Below are positions 31,150 through 42,564 of a stretch of 64,000 nt of DNA, piece after piece. Position 1 is the stretch's first letter, and each line of letters opens with the position of its first letter. The notes below the pieces were generated by a model. It had not been told where the DNA came from. It saw only the letters and a list, made by a program, of their open reading frames with translations, and did no database searches. This stretch comes from Elymus sibiricus (Eukaryota; Streptophyta; Magnoliopsida; Poales; Poaceae). The position numbers and the translations under genes are program-made. The stretch spans positions 124,594,485 to 124,658,484 of the forward strand of contig CM077664.1 in the NCBI GenBank assembly GCA_039707655.1, in the 5' to 3' direction.

Positions 31150-33283
31150 TTAGCTGTTTTGGGTTACTCTGAAACCCTGTCGCACCGGCTTGGTGCTGAT
31201 TTCCCTGGTTGTTCCGCTGATTGCCACCTCCAGTGTTACCAGCCCCCTGAAACCCGCTGCCCTAGCCATTGTTCCCATGGAAATCAGGACCTGCGAAGGG
31301 CCCTTGTGAGCCGGCTCCAGAGAAGCCGGGCCACTGGTTGCCGGGTTGTCCACCGCCGCCGCCTCCGTTATGATGGTTCTGAAAGACTCGTTTGGAGAAC
31401 TCTTGCATGATATAGCAATTTTCCCAGGAGTGGCTGGACGGCTTACCATTATAACTATGTTTGGGACAAGGAGCCTTAAGAGCTTCCTCGTAGCTGAGAG
31501 GGCGATTTCCAGAGGACTGCCTCCTAGAACCATCGTTCTGGCGCTAACCTTTGTTCCCTGTATTTGTATTCGCCACCAGATCAGAGCTACCATCACAACC
31601 TTTGCATTTACCACCGTTGTTGTTCTGACCATTACTGTTGTTCTGCTGGTGGCCCTTGCCTCCGCCTTTCTTGTCTTTACCGGCTTTCTCCTCATCAGAC
31701 GGCGGGTCTTTAGTATTGTCAGACTCCGCATACCGGATTAAGACATCCATTAGATCCCCCATGTCCTGGGCTTTTCTCTTGAGTTGCCCTAGTTTTTGGA
31801 CCAGTGGCTGAAATTTGCATGTTCATTCCAGAACAAGCACTGCCTGAGCCGCCGTGATACTGTCGGAACTGTGTATAACCTCCGCGACCTGGCGAGCCCA
31901 ATGGTGCGCCGACTCATCCTCCCGTTGAACGCAACGTTCAAGATCGACAATTGTGGTTGGTCTTTTGCAGGTTCCCTGAAAATTCTTGATAAAGCGCTCC
32001 TTCAGCTCCTGCCAAGTGTTGATAGAATTGACTGGTAGGTTTTTCAACCAAGTGCGAGCGGGGCCCTCCAACATGACAGGCAGATAACGTGCACACACTG
32101 CCTCACTTGCTCCCAATAAGTCCATTGCCAGTTCGTAACTCTCGATCCACTCGGTGGGCTCCAGATTCGCTGTATAGTTAGGAACCTTTCGAGGGCCTTT
32201 GAAATCTAGGGGTATGCGCGCTTCTCGCAACGCTGGTACTAAACAAGGAGTTTCGATCATGCGACTCAATGAGCCCCCAAGCCGGCCAGCGGACTGGGTT
32301 GCGGCGGGCGGGTGAAGCACTTCCGGCGGGTTGACATTCGGCGGCGGGTTGACATGCGCCGGCATGTTGACATGCGCCGGCGGGTTGTGCCCTGCACGCG
32401 CGTTTTCTTCCTCCCACACTCGTAGTGCCCGAGCGGCGTCCACAATGTCTTGTACGTTCGGGATTCTGGGTTGATCTGCCTGTAGTGGGGCGGCTCTTCT
32501 GCGATGTGCGCTGCTGGAAACCGCCGGTGACTCTGGACGCTGGCTCCTGGTACGGCTCTGGTGAGGGGTTGAGTGAAGACGATGCTAGCTATGCGAGTAG
32601 TTGGCCTGCTGCACTACTGCTGTCTTGAGCATTGCAATAGCGTTCCTGGCCTCTGTCTGAATCGGGCCATCCCCCTCAATCGGAATAGCCGCCAAGTTGT
32701 GGGTTGCTGCCAGCACGTTATCGACCGGGTTGGAGTAGTGTCCAATTGGGGTCTGGAACCGGCGAGACAGCGGCTGCTGTTGCTGATCTGGCGTGCGACG
32801 CTGGACCGGCTCCCTTTGCTAAGCCGGCTGTTGTAAAGGCGGTCCTCCTGGGGGAACAACTCCAGCCCCCGGATTCTCCGGAGCCGGCGGTGTGGTGAAC
32901 AGCTGAGTCGGCTCAAGATCGACCGGAAGCCGGCTCTGATGACGCCTCCGGTGGACAAGTTCTGACTCGGCCTACCGGCGGCTTAGGTAATTCGCCTCCT
33001 CATCCAGACGCTGCCGCTCCTCGGCAAGCCGGGCCTGCACCTGAGCCATGCGTGTGTTCTCTGCGTTGATATCCTCTTGGATCTTGGCCATCTGCTAGCG
33101 ACACTTTGTGATCTCCGTGTTGCGAGCTGCCGCGTTCTCCGCAGTGACCGGTTTGGCCAACAGAGCTGTCAGCGTGTTCATCAAGTCCGCGAGTGCCTGC
33201 ACCCCGGTTTTCTAGAAGCCAGTGGCCTGCCAATAATTCACGCTGGCCAATAATGATGTGCACTACAATAAAACATGCACAAC
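31150..33283 (-). pseudogene. Gypsy-2 gag
   Basis: The conserved retrotransposon gag domain lies at 31850-32250 (PTEWIESYELAMDLLGASEA, LPVMLEGPARTWLKNLP, INTWQELKERFIKNFQGTCK). It is preceded by a Pro/Asn-rich stretch (HVNPPPNVNPPEVLHPPA) and a charged N-terminal part with an ATG at 33049 (MAQVQARLAEERQRLDEEAN), and followed by a Gly/Asn/Gln-rich tail with CKGCDG. The frame is open in principle from about 33283 but carries TAG or TGA codons near 33209, 33095, 32974, 32821, 32589, 31821, 31545 and 31268. It makes the particle protein. The true start is unclear because the 5' end of the element is missing. Confidence 0.65.
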
Positions 33284-33629
33284 AATGATGAGTATGACCT
33301 ATTATCAAATGTTCTCATTTGACTCCTAAGTCAATATACTCATATATAGATGACCTAGTCATCGCCATTGCTTGATAGATGCTAGATTTGGTTGTGCATG
33401 TTTGACACATATTTCATTTGCTATCTTATTATGTGAGCATGTTGGTTTGCATGTTTTCTTCATTCGAGGACATCCATTTGTTGTTTTGATTGTCTTGGTT
33501 TTTCTGGCCAAGTGGATGTACAAGAATGCCTAAGTACCTTCTCTAGCTATCTATGCTTTCTTGTCTCAAATTCTATTCTTGCTGCATCACAAAAATTGAA
33601 CAAGTCATTTTCGGACCCTCCGGGTGAGG

Positions 33630-33872
33630 AGCACTCGGAGCCACCGATCTGAAAGGGCTGAACCTCCAAAACCTTCTTTATGCATTTCGGTTGGACCAAT
33701 TCACTCAAACTCGGTCGAACTGAAATCATTCAGATTGATCTAGGTTTCCATCTCGGTGTCACCGAGTTGAACCATTTCGGCGCCACCGATGTGCTAAACT
33801 GCTTGCAGTTACACATATCGGAGCCACCGAGTTGTCCAACTCGGAGCCACCGACAACACACGGGTATATATA
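33630..33872 (+). promoter_or_regulatory. putative internal promoter of ORF2, copy 2
   Basis: CGGAGCCACCGA and CTCGGTGTCACCGAG-type palindromes at about 33635, 33752, 33778, 33818 and 33840 precede TATATATA at 33865-33872. Spacing and content match 8810-9061, so the region is a feature of the family and not of one copy. A downstream cluster recurs at 34228-34435. Confidence 0.45.
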
Positions 33873-34563
33873 CTCCGCGGGCCCGAACGATTGAAATTTC
33901 TCAAACCTCTTCGTTCCCGCACCCCATTGGTGCCGTCACCCAGGTCTCCAGATCATTGCCCTCATCTCCAGCGCGCCTTTGCCGCCGGAATCCATCCCCG
34001 TCAACGGCAATCTGCTCCGCCGTTGCCGCCGTAGAGGATCTCCACCAAGTTAGGGTGAGATTCGACCCCCTTCGTGCTCTAAATTTTGATTCAATGCATG
34101 GATGGGTCGCCATTATTCTTGCCACAGATTGCAATGCTTATTCCACGAATAAAATTCCATAGACTAGATTCGAGTAAAAAAAATTAGGTTTAAGTTTCCG
34201 CCGAACGCATCTTGGACCGACCGATTAGAGATTTTTGGAGTCACCGATTTGGCCCCAGGCCATTGCACTAGTACGTCTCGGTGCCACCGAGTTGTACGAA
34301 TCGGTGAGACCGAAAGTAAAGTCTCTGTGAAACCCTAGCATCTCGGAGTCACCGAACCACATCTCGGTCTGACCAAAATGGAGTGTAAAGTTTCTGTTGA
34401 GTGCTTCGGTATCACCGAGATGATCAACTCGGTCCATCCGAAATGCCTTCTGTGAAAACTTGAAATTAAGATTTGAACTGAATTTTCATGAAAAATGTCT
34501 GCTTTTTGTGATGACTCATCTACTCTGCCCATACCCATCTATTCACAGGGTCAGCTTTGCAAG

Positions 34564-36642
34564 ATGTTAGATGCCAGCGATAGCCAGAATATGTCAGAGC
34601 AGCACACTGATCTCAGCTCAGGCTCTAGCCCTGAGGGCAGCTTCTATGAGGGAGAGAGGAGTTCTCCAGAATTGCCCAAAGCAGCTACTAGGGCAAGGAA
34701 GAAGAGAACCTCAGATGATGAAGATGAGGACTTTGTGGCAAGTGAGGCCACATCAAAGAAGAGGACAGTGGTTACTAAGGAGTATGGCAAAGCAGCTAGC
34801 TCAAAACCTGCTGCCAGAGACAAATCTGTTGTAAAGAAAGTTACAAAGAAAACCATGACATTTACACTTGAGGAACCAAGTGATACAGAGGTAGCTGCTA
34901 CATGGAAGAAGAAGAGGGCTAGGAATACAACTACTCAGGTTGTGGCCAAACCCTCCATGAGGACTGATGAGGAGGAGGAGGAGGAACCAGCAGCTGATGC
35001 ACCTCCTGCAAAGTCTCAGAAGCTTATGTCTGATGATATAAGGACTGCTGCCCCCACCAAGTCCAAGCCCAAAGCCCCAGCACCCAAGAGGTCAACTAGG
35101 AACATCCCTGCTACTGAGAAGAACAAGGCCCCAGTGCCTGAAGCTGATGTTGATGAAGAGCCACTAGTGCTCAGAAAGTTGAAGCCAAAGATTCCAGATC
35201 ATGACAATGCACACCCTGTTGCCGAAAACATGATGCTCAGGAAGGACAAAGGACTGTGTCAGTGGAGATTGTCTGATCCTTATGCTGCAAGAAGAAGGAC
35301 TGCTTGTGATTACCATTTTCAGACCAGAGAACAACAAGATTTCTATGAGACTGTATTGCTTGATAAGAAGCCAATCGTCAGTGACATGAGATGGGTGGAC
35401 TGGAAGTACATTGATGCAAATGAAGACTACTTCCCCCATGTCCATGAGAGTTTCAGGATAGCTGGTGTTGATGATTTTGTTGGACAGAAGCTTACCAAGT
35501 GGAATGATGAGATGATCATGTAATTCTACTCCACAGCTCATTTTTATCCAGATGGCCGAATTGTGTGGATGACTGATGGATCCAGATACCAGTCAACCAT
35601 ATCTGAGTGGGCTACTCTTCTTGGTGCTCCAGAGGAAGAAGATGATGACATTGACATATATGCCAAGCTCAAGATGGACCACAATTCCATGGCTAATATG
35701 TACACAACTATTCCAGAGAAGGATATTGAGTCTCACAAGCTAGGGTCAGTGAAGCACTTGCTACCAGGTTTGGCCACCACCAACACTATCTTGAGGTACA
35801 CTCTGTTGCCCAAGTCTAGAGATGATAAGATGATACGTGGCCACTCCATCAACTTGCTGCACCTTTTTGACACACCACAGAAGTTCAAGGTGATGAGCTT
35901 GATTGTTGAAACCATCAAGAGGTTAGCTGCAGATCAGAAGAGGTCTTGTGGATATGCTCCGCACATTCAGATGCTCATCAACTCCAAGGTTGGAACGAGC
36001 ACATATCTACTCGATCGTGAACATCTCCCATTGCGTCCAGAGTTCAAGGACAATGTTATAGTGATGGACCCTTCGCATCCTACATCTGCTCAACCAGAAG
36101 AGAAGATCCGAGCAGCCGCAGAAGCTAAAGCAGCCAAGGAGGCATCTGCTCCCAATGCACCCATTGCAAACCTCGAGTCGAAGAATGACCAGATGACTTA
36201 TCTGCTGGAAGCCACCTTGAGGATTGAGCGAAGTCTGGCCAACCTCACCAAGAACCAGGCTAGCCTAGAGCGGATAGTCGAGACAAAGATTCATGATCTT
36301 GATGTGAAGATCACTGAGGTACAGACCATAGTGGAGAAGCTGAAGGATGATGTTGATGTAGCCAGAGCTACTTCTGATGACAGTGGAGATGACAGACCAA
36401 TGACTGAGAGATTCCAGACAGTGCCCAGGGCATCCAGGTCTGCTGCAGTGCCTGTTGCAGATACGAGGACCACAGTCTCTGCACCTACTGCTGCTGCTAC
36501 AGTGCCACCTCCAGTATCTACTCCACCAGCCCAGCAGACGTCAGTTGAAGCCTTCGCGGATGCACTTCTCTCAACGCCGTCTATGCACACCGGAGCTGCC
36601 AGTCGGAGATCACCTTCAGGAGCTTCCGAGGATCGTGCCTAG
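34564..36642 (+). pseudogene. ORF2 of SIRE-like copy 2, one nonsense codon
   Basis: From ATG at 34564 to TAG at 36640-36642 the frame is continuous for 692 codons except for TAA at 35521-35523, where copy 1 has CAA. The domains are an acidic and Ser-rich N-terminus (SEQHTDLSSGSSPEGSFYEG), Lys/Arg clusters that could act in nuclear import (KKRTSDDEDEDF, KKKRARN), a central conserved block (DMRWVDWKYIDANEDYFPHV to RPEFKDNVIVMDPSHP) resembling the putative plant transposon protein family, a coiled coil near codons 530-600 (LERIVETKIHDLDVKITEVQ) and a Pro/Thr/Ala tail. There is no membrane segment. An upstream in-frame ATG at 34495 exists but lies before the acceptor-like TTCACAG, so I prefer 34564. 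This is the best-preserved copy. Confidence 0.65.
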
Positions 36643-36693
36643 AGAGCCGCATAGTCCTATACCTATTCGAACTTTTTGGTACTTGTTGCCAAA

Positions 36694-37198
36694 GGGGGAG
36701 AATTTGTATAGATCATTAGGCTTTGAGAGAGAGAGTGTGTCTTGCTTTTTCTCGTCGTTTTCTCGAGTTTTTGCTACTGTTTGGTTTATGCTACTCTTGC
36801 TTGATGTGCTTGATACTATGTGTGTGAGATACTTTGATCGTTATGTTTGCGAGCTACTATGTGTGTGATTGATCATACTATGCTTCATGCTATGCTTAAT
36901 GCTTATCCTTATCATTATCTTTGTATGATCATTCACTTGTGTTTTTGGTGATGCGTGCTTACTATTCCATTCATATCATTTTGCGTGCTCCACCAAGTCG
37001 TATGTGACATGGAAGAGTGACCCATGATCCTAATCGATTGTGCATTTGCATTCAAACGCAAATTTTTAATAATGCACAAATTTAGGGGGAGCTCTTGCTT
37101 ATCACATACTTCTCAAAGCGACGATGTATTCCATCCATTTAATCATTTGTCGAAGCTTTGATCTACATGTTGTCATCAATTACCAAAAAGGGGGAGAT
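36694..37198 (+). other. multiple polypurine tracts, copy 2
   Basis: CCAAAGGGGGAGAATTTG near 36694, TTAGGGGGAGC near 37083 and AAAAAGGGGGAGAT ending at 37198. All three are kept relative to copy 1; the one abutting the LTR is purer here. Confidence 0.55.
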
Positions 37199-38773
37199 TG
37201 AAAGCACATTTGCTCCCTTGGCGGTTTTGGTAATTCATAACAACATATATCTCATTGAACTAATGTCCATTCAAGTTAAAGATTTCAGGATGTTCAATGA
37301 TTGGCATGGCAAGGACTAGAGATGTGAACCCCTCAAAATGCTAAGGACATGGATTGGCAAAAGCTCAAGACTCTACATTTTTGGTTTAGTGATCCAAGAT
37401 CACATTGAGTCCATAGGAAAGCCAATACTATTAAAAGGGGATGAGGTGTTGCTTAATGGTCTTTTTGCTCAAGTGCTTAGTGACATTGCTCCAAAACCCT
37501 CAACCACTTTCTCCATCGAAATATGTCCAAAACCTACATTCCAACTCGGCCCCACCGAAACTTCCTTTCCGGAGCCACCGAGTTCATCTGGACTTAGCCA
37601 CTGCCAAAACCCAAACAAATCGGATCCACCGATTTGGATATCGGTCCCACCGAGATGGCCTTGCCAACTCTCTGTAATCGTTTGCAATCACTTCGGTCCC
37701 ACCGAGTTTTTCAAATCGGTCTCACTGAGATGGCATGCCAACTCTCTGTTGCCTTATTGCTTCACTTCGGTCTCACCGAGTTGATGCAATCGGTGCACCG
37801 AGACGAGGTTTGCCCTAACCATTGCACATCGGTCCATCCGAGTTGTTCCAGTCGGTCCCACCGAGATTCCTAACGTTCATATCTTTTACACAGTTCGGTG
37901 CCACCGAGATTTCTGATCGGTGCCACCGAATTGGGTCAAAAGTGTGTAATGGTTGGATTTTGTGTGGAGGCTATATATACCCCTCCACCACTTCTTACTC
38001 AGTAAGGAGAGCCATCAGAACATGCCTACACTTCCACCATACATTTTCTGAGAGAGAACCACCTACTCATGTGTTGAGATCAAGACATTCCATTCCAACC
38101 ATTTGAACCTTGATTTCTAGCCTTTCCCAAGTTGCTTTCCACTCAAATCCTTCTTCCACCATAGCCAAATCTGTGAGGAGTTGTTTGAGTGTTGGGGAGA
38201 CTATCATTTGAAGCACAAGAGCAAGGAGTTCATCAACAACACACCGTCTATTACCTTTTGGAGAGTGGTGTCTCCTAGATTGGTTAGGTGTCACTTGGGA
38301 GCCTCCGACATGATGTGGAGTTGAACCAAGGAGTTTGTAAGGGCAAGGAGATCGCCTACTTCGTGAAGATCTACCCGAGTGAGGCTAGTCCTTCGTGGAC
38401 GTAAGCCATGGTGGAATAGACAAGGTTGCTTCTTCGTGGACCCTTCGTGGGTGGAGCCCTCCGTGGACTCACGCAGCCATTACCCTCCGTGGGTTGAAGT
38501 CTCCATCAATGTGGACGTACGATAGCACCACCTATTGGAACCACGCCAAAAACCACCGTGTCTTCATTGCGTTTGAAATCTCCGATCCCCTCCTTTACTT
38601 ACATATGCAATTGTTTACTTTCCGCTGCTACACTCTTAGAATTGCATGTGTAGGGTGATGCTTGACTTGTATACTTGCTAAAATCTGCCTACAACAAAAA
38701 TTGGGAAAATGTTAGTTTTTTATTTGGTCAAGTAGTCTAATCTCCCCCCTCTAGACATACTGTCGATCCTACA
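37199..38773 (+). repeat. 3' LTR of SIRE-like copy 2
   Basis: TGAAAGCACATTTGCTCCC to CGATCCTACA, 1575 bp, collinear with 12338-13917. The palindrome cluster spans about 37545-37930 and TATATATA lies at 37972-37979. The right flank is Gypsy-3 sequence. Confidence 0.75.
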
Positions 38774-41693
38774 GCACATCAGCCTTTGCCATCAGCTATA
38801 CAAAACTTCCGGCAAATTTCACTTGCCGGCTCAAGTTATTCCACTGTGCATCAATTCTGCCAAGGATTCCATCTTGGCGATGATGCCGGAGTGCAACGCT
38901 CAAGGAGTCGAAGCTCTCTGGCAAAACCCTTAGCTTGAAGATGAAATGGCTTGGGCTTCCAACTTGACGGAGAGAGCCACTCGAGAGGAGAAGGATCTCA
39001 TCCGTGCCACCAGAGACGAAGAGCTGGTGTACATTGCTAGCAAGGCCGAGGAAGCCTTGAGAACCAGCAAGGCTAGTGGTTCTCGGGCCACAGCAACTGA
39101 AGAGGAGGAAGAGACCCCAATGAAGGAATCACCGAAGAGCATCAAGAAAAGCCTGCCGGAGAAGAGGTTGCCGGCGAATCCGAAGAAGAGGGAGAACCCC
39201 AAGCCCCGAAGAAGAAAGCAGGTGTTCTTCGGAAAACAGCCAGCCAGGAGATAGTGCGTCCCTCTTCATCAGGTACAGGCCCTGTTGTGAAGAAGACGAC
39301 CACCAAAACTGGCCAGCAACAAGAAGATCGCCGGTAATCAACTCGATGTCCTCGAGCTCAACGACCTTCTTCCCGGCAAGAAGTTGCCGGAGAAGTTGGA
39401 TCTTCTCAACCAGCATCTTCACCTCCACCGGCAATCAAGAGGGCCAGGGATTCGCCTCCGCCAGTGAGATATGACCTCCCCGTCCTCAGTGAGCCTGAAG
39501 ACGAGGAGTAAGTATAATCATCTATCTTTGTCAAATCTTGACGTTATCTTGACTATCATTTTGACTTGATTTCCTTTGTCTTCTCAGAGACACAGAAACA
39601 CTCGTGCACAGGGCGAAACGAACCAAAGCTGCAACGGAGCACGAGCCAGTGACAAGCGCTGGGCAGGGGATTACATTTGCTGATGCTGCTGTTACCAGCC
39701 CCCAGCCCAGCCCCCAGCACGAGGCCATGTTGTAGTTCCCGCTCGTGAGCACCGGCATTGATGTTCCTTCTTCTGAACCCGACAAAGAGATGGGAGAAGT
39801 TCGCCAGGAGGAAGGACGCCCGGAGGTGGATCCCGCCATGGCTCCTCCGTCAACCATCGTCCCGGAAAGCGCTTCGCCGGCAAGGGCCTCCGCTGATGAG
39901 CCTATCCGCACTGAGATCGTCCCGGCAAGCGAAGCTGCCGATGACTGTGCGCCGACAACCGAGGTTGCCAGGGAAGGAATCACCCCTCCTCAACAAGAAC
40001 CAACAGGTAATCCACTTGCTTCCAAACACTCTCCAAATCTTTGTTTTCTTGAACTTGACTTGTAAATTGAATTTCTTTCTGCTCTTTGCTTCTGTACCAC
40101 CTTGCAGACCCAGCTTCTCCCAAAGAAGGGGAAATTCTTGCAGATGTAGCAAAAATTGCAAAGAACGTTGCTAATGAGGCTGCCAAGATTTCTGTTGAAG
40201 AGGCCGCCAAGTCTGTCGTTGAGGAGGCTAGGGAAGTTGCCGGAGAACTAGAGATGTCTTCCAGCAACACATCTGACCCCGCCCAAACGGATACAGAAAT
40301 GGTGGTGACTGGTGGTGACAAGACGAATCCTGACGACCATCCCGCGGCACCAAGCGCACAAGTCTTGACGGACCCCTTGGCACTTGTCGTTTCTCGGCAA
40401 GAATCTGGAGCCCCCAGCTCATCTGGTATTGGTGGGCCAAACTTTGATGATGAAATTGCTCAGATCCTGATCCCCTTCTCTCAAAGTACTACTGAAGCAG
40501 ACAACGTTGCCGACAATGCGGCAGATCTTGCCTTCCTAAAAACCATGGCTGCCGGTTTTAAGGATGTGCAAGACCACTACAGCAGGCGTTGGGACAAACT
40601 TCAAGAAGAGCACAAAGCCTTAGGGCTGGTCGAAGAGAAGTTGAAGAAGAAGGCGGATGATATCCACACATGGTATAATGAACAGTCTCACAATCTTAGA
40701 AGGCAGGAAGAAAAACTTGCCGCTGCTAATGAGAAAGCAACAACTTTTGATGGCAAACTGGCAGAACGCGAGGCGCAGCTCAACGCCAGGGAAAAGAATC
40801 TTGCCGCACAGGAATACGCCATTGCCGCTAAACTCCGTGGCAAGGATGAAGAGATTGAAAAGATTCTTGAGCAAAAGACACAAGAGCTGGAAAAGAATCA
40901 CAAGGAATCCATTGAAACTCAAGCTCGAGAAAGTGCCGCCAAGCTCAAGGAAGCCACTGATGAAGTTGCTGCTGCCGCTTCCGCCAAGGCAGATTCGGAA
41001 TCACAAGTGAACAAGCTAAAGGAAGATCTTGCTGGCAACAATAAGGAGATCGAGGCCCTCAAAGACGAAGCGCAGAAGGCAGCTCATACCCTAGGGGAGC
41101 TGCAGACGCAGTTGACATCCAAGAGCCAAGAACTTACTAAAGCCACCAAAGCAATAGACAATCAGAAAGCTAAACTTGCCACGTTGGAGAAAGATCTTGA
41201 ATCCGCCAAGGCAAAAGAGATAATCTTGACGGAAAAGCTTGAAACTGAGGAGGCCTCACGAATAGATGCTGAAAAATAGTTCACTAGGCTGCGAGAAGTT
41301 CTCTCCCTTTGGACCAACAGGCTCGTCAACATTGCCGAAGGCATAACCGCCCAGCTTGCCGTCATGGATATGAGGAGTTGGAGCTTCACCGTCAACGACA
41401 AGGAGGCCGCCAGCGCCAGGCTGACTAAATTCTTTGACGGTCTCATTGATGCCTTGAAAACTTATCACGAAGACAGATCTGCTTCATTTGCCAATGAATC
41501 CCGGAAGTTTTGCCACGACGTTCTTTATAAGGTGCTCGTCAAAGTTGCATATCGCAATCCCAACGTTGATCTCTCCGGGGTATTCAAGACTCTGCCGCAG
41601 AACACTGACATCACAGCTATTCACAAGGTCGTCACTCCAATAGCTGACAAAGTTCTCCTTGTACCCAGGCATCAAGGCGATCTTCAGAATTAG
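38774..41693 (+). pseudogene. antisense extra gene (aORF) of Gypsy-3, 3' part
   Basis: The N-terminal gypsy-type transposon domain is cut off at the SIRE-like LTR. Remaining exons run to a GTAAGT donor at 39508, then 39588-40006 (donor GTAATC), then 40108-41693 (acceptor TTGCAG). The final exon encodes a long coiled coil over about 300 codons (for example KLAEREAQLNARE, KELEKNHKESIE-like heptads) that an in-frame TAG at 41277-41279 interrupts, and ends with a non-coiled domain (SLWTNRLVNIAEGITAQL and FNGVFKTLPQNTD-like text) at the stop. The second exon is acidic and Pro/Ser-rich. The coiled-coil middle and short globular tail are shared with the Gypsy-2 gene. Its role is unknown. Confidence 0.65.
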
Positions 41694-42495
41694 CCTTGTC
41701 ATTGCATTTGTCATTAGTGCTGTTATGTAAAAGAGAAGTTTAATCTTAAGTTAGATCTGCACTGTGCTTGTGATGTAATGCAACTCATGCTGATGAGATA
41801 AATGTATGCTATTTTCCTTGTTTTATCCTGTCTTTGCATGATGCCTTATACCCTACGCTTGCCGGATGCTTGCCGGTGCGCACACCCTTGCCGCGAGCGC
41901 TTGAAGAATGGATCCTTAGTAGCCTGCCGGAAGTGCCGCTACCGGCAAGTTTTCCTTTGACACTCTCAATGCGGCCACTTTAATTGTTGAGCGGACTCGA
42001 AACAAAATAAGAGCACAACTGATCATGAAAAGGTTCCTTAGCGTGCAGGTTTCTCATATAAAGACAAAAATTGTTCAAGGAAGATTGCAACTATAACAAA
42101 GAATTTGTTTTAAAGTTTTTCAACTTAGCTTTTCTTTGATGTACTTCTTGTTGTAAAAAATGATCACTTGAACGTTGTTTGGTGGTATCCACACCATCAC
42201 TCCCCCTGAGAAACTTGCATGCGAGTGAACCTTCTGGCCTTTGAGAAAAAGAAAGAAGAGAAAGAGGTGGTTGGATGCCTTGATGGCCCGTTAATCATTT
42301 CATACAAGGCAAAGTGTAACGCAACATCACATTTAATCATACACAAGTGAAAATGTACTTTAACAAAGAGTTGCGAAACACTTAGCTTTATTTCACTTAT
42401 GCACAGGGTCTGCGCCTGGCTTTGTACAAAGGGTTACATGTCTTGCTGACAAGGCTCGTACAAAAGGTGTTGCTGGGAGGCCCGGCAACTGCGCC
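41694..42495. other. spacer between the convergent aORF and pol of Gypsy-3
   Basis: About 800 bp without a supported gene. A TTGCCGG-rich patch (41875-41950) is followed by AT-rich DNA. Both genes end here tail to tail, as in Gypsy-2. Confidence 0.5.
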
Positions 42496-42564
42496 TTATG
42501 GGTAGAACTTGCGAAGATGCTCAATGTTCCATGAGTTTTGCACTGGAGTGTCATCCTCGGTCTC

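Larger units (their letters stand above)
21285..33286 (-). mobile_element. Gypsy-2: Tat-lineage Ty3/gypsy element, 5' end missing
   Basis: The element is minus-oriented: gag starts near 33283 and integrase ends near 27047, followed on the plus strand by an antisense gene (22821-26291), a polypurine tract and the 3' LTR (21285-21814). The presence of both a degenerate retroviral-type RNase H and a second one with the FDGS...AEYEALL...GDS pattern marks the Tat lineage. The 5' LTR and primer site are absent; the element ends abruptly against SIRE-like copy 2 at about 33286. The whole gag-pol lies in one frame broken only by point nonsense codons. Confidence 0.75.
33287..38773 (+). mobile_element. 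SIRE-like retroelement copy 2, 5'-truncated
   Basis: Collinear with 8477-13917: internal TATA region, ORF2, multiple polypurine tracts and a 3' LTR. Identity to copy 1 looks well above 90% by eye. There is no 5' LTR, gag or pol. The left edge abuts the gag end of Gypsy-2 and the right edge abuts the antisense gene of Gypsy-3, so two retroelements are joined through it. The sequence 33287-33630 has no gene. Confidence 0.7.

Noticed and set aside
33277..38778. GCACA on both sides of SIRE-like copy 2 as a target duplication
   Set aside because: The left side lacks an LTR start and the match is only five bases, a few bases away from the junction; chance is likely.
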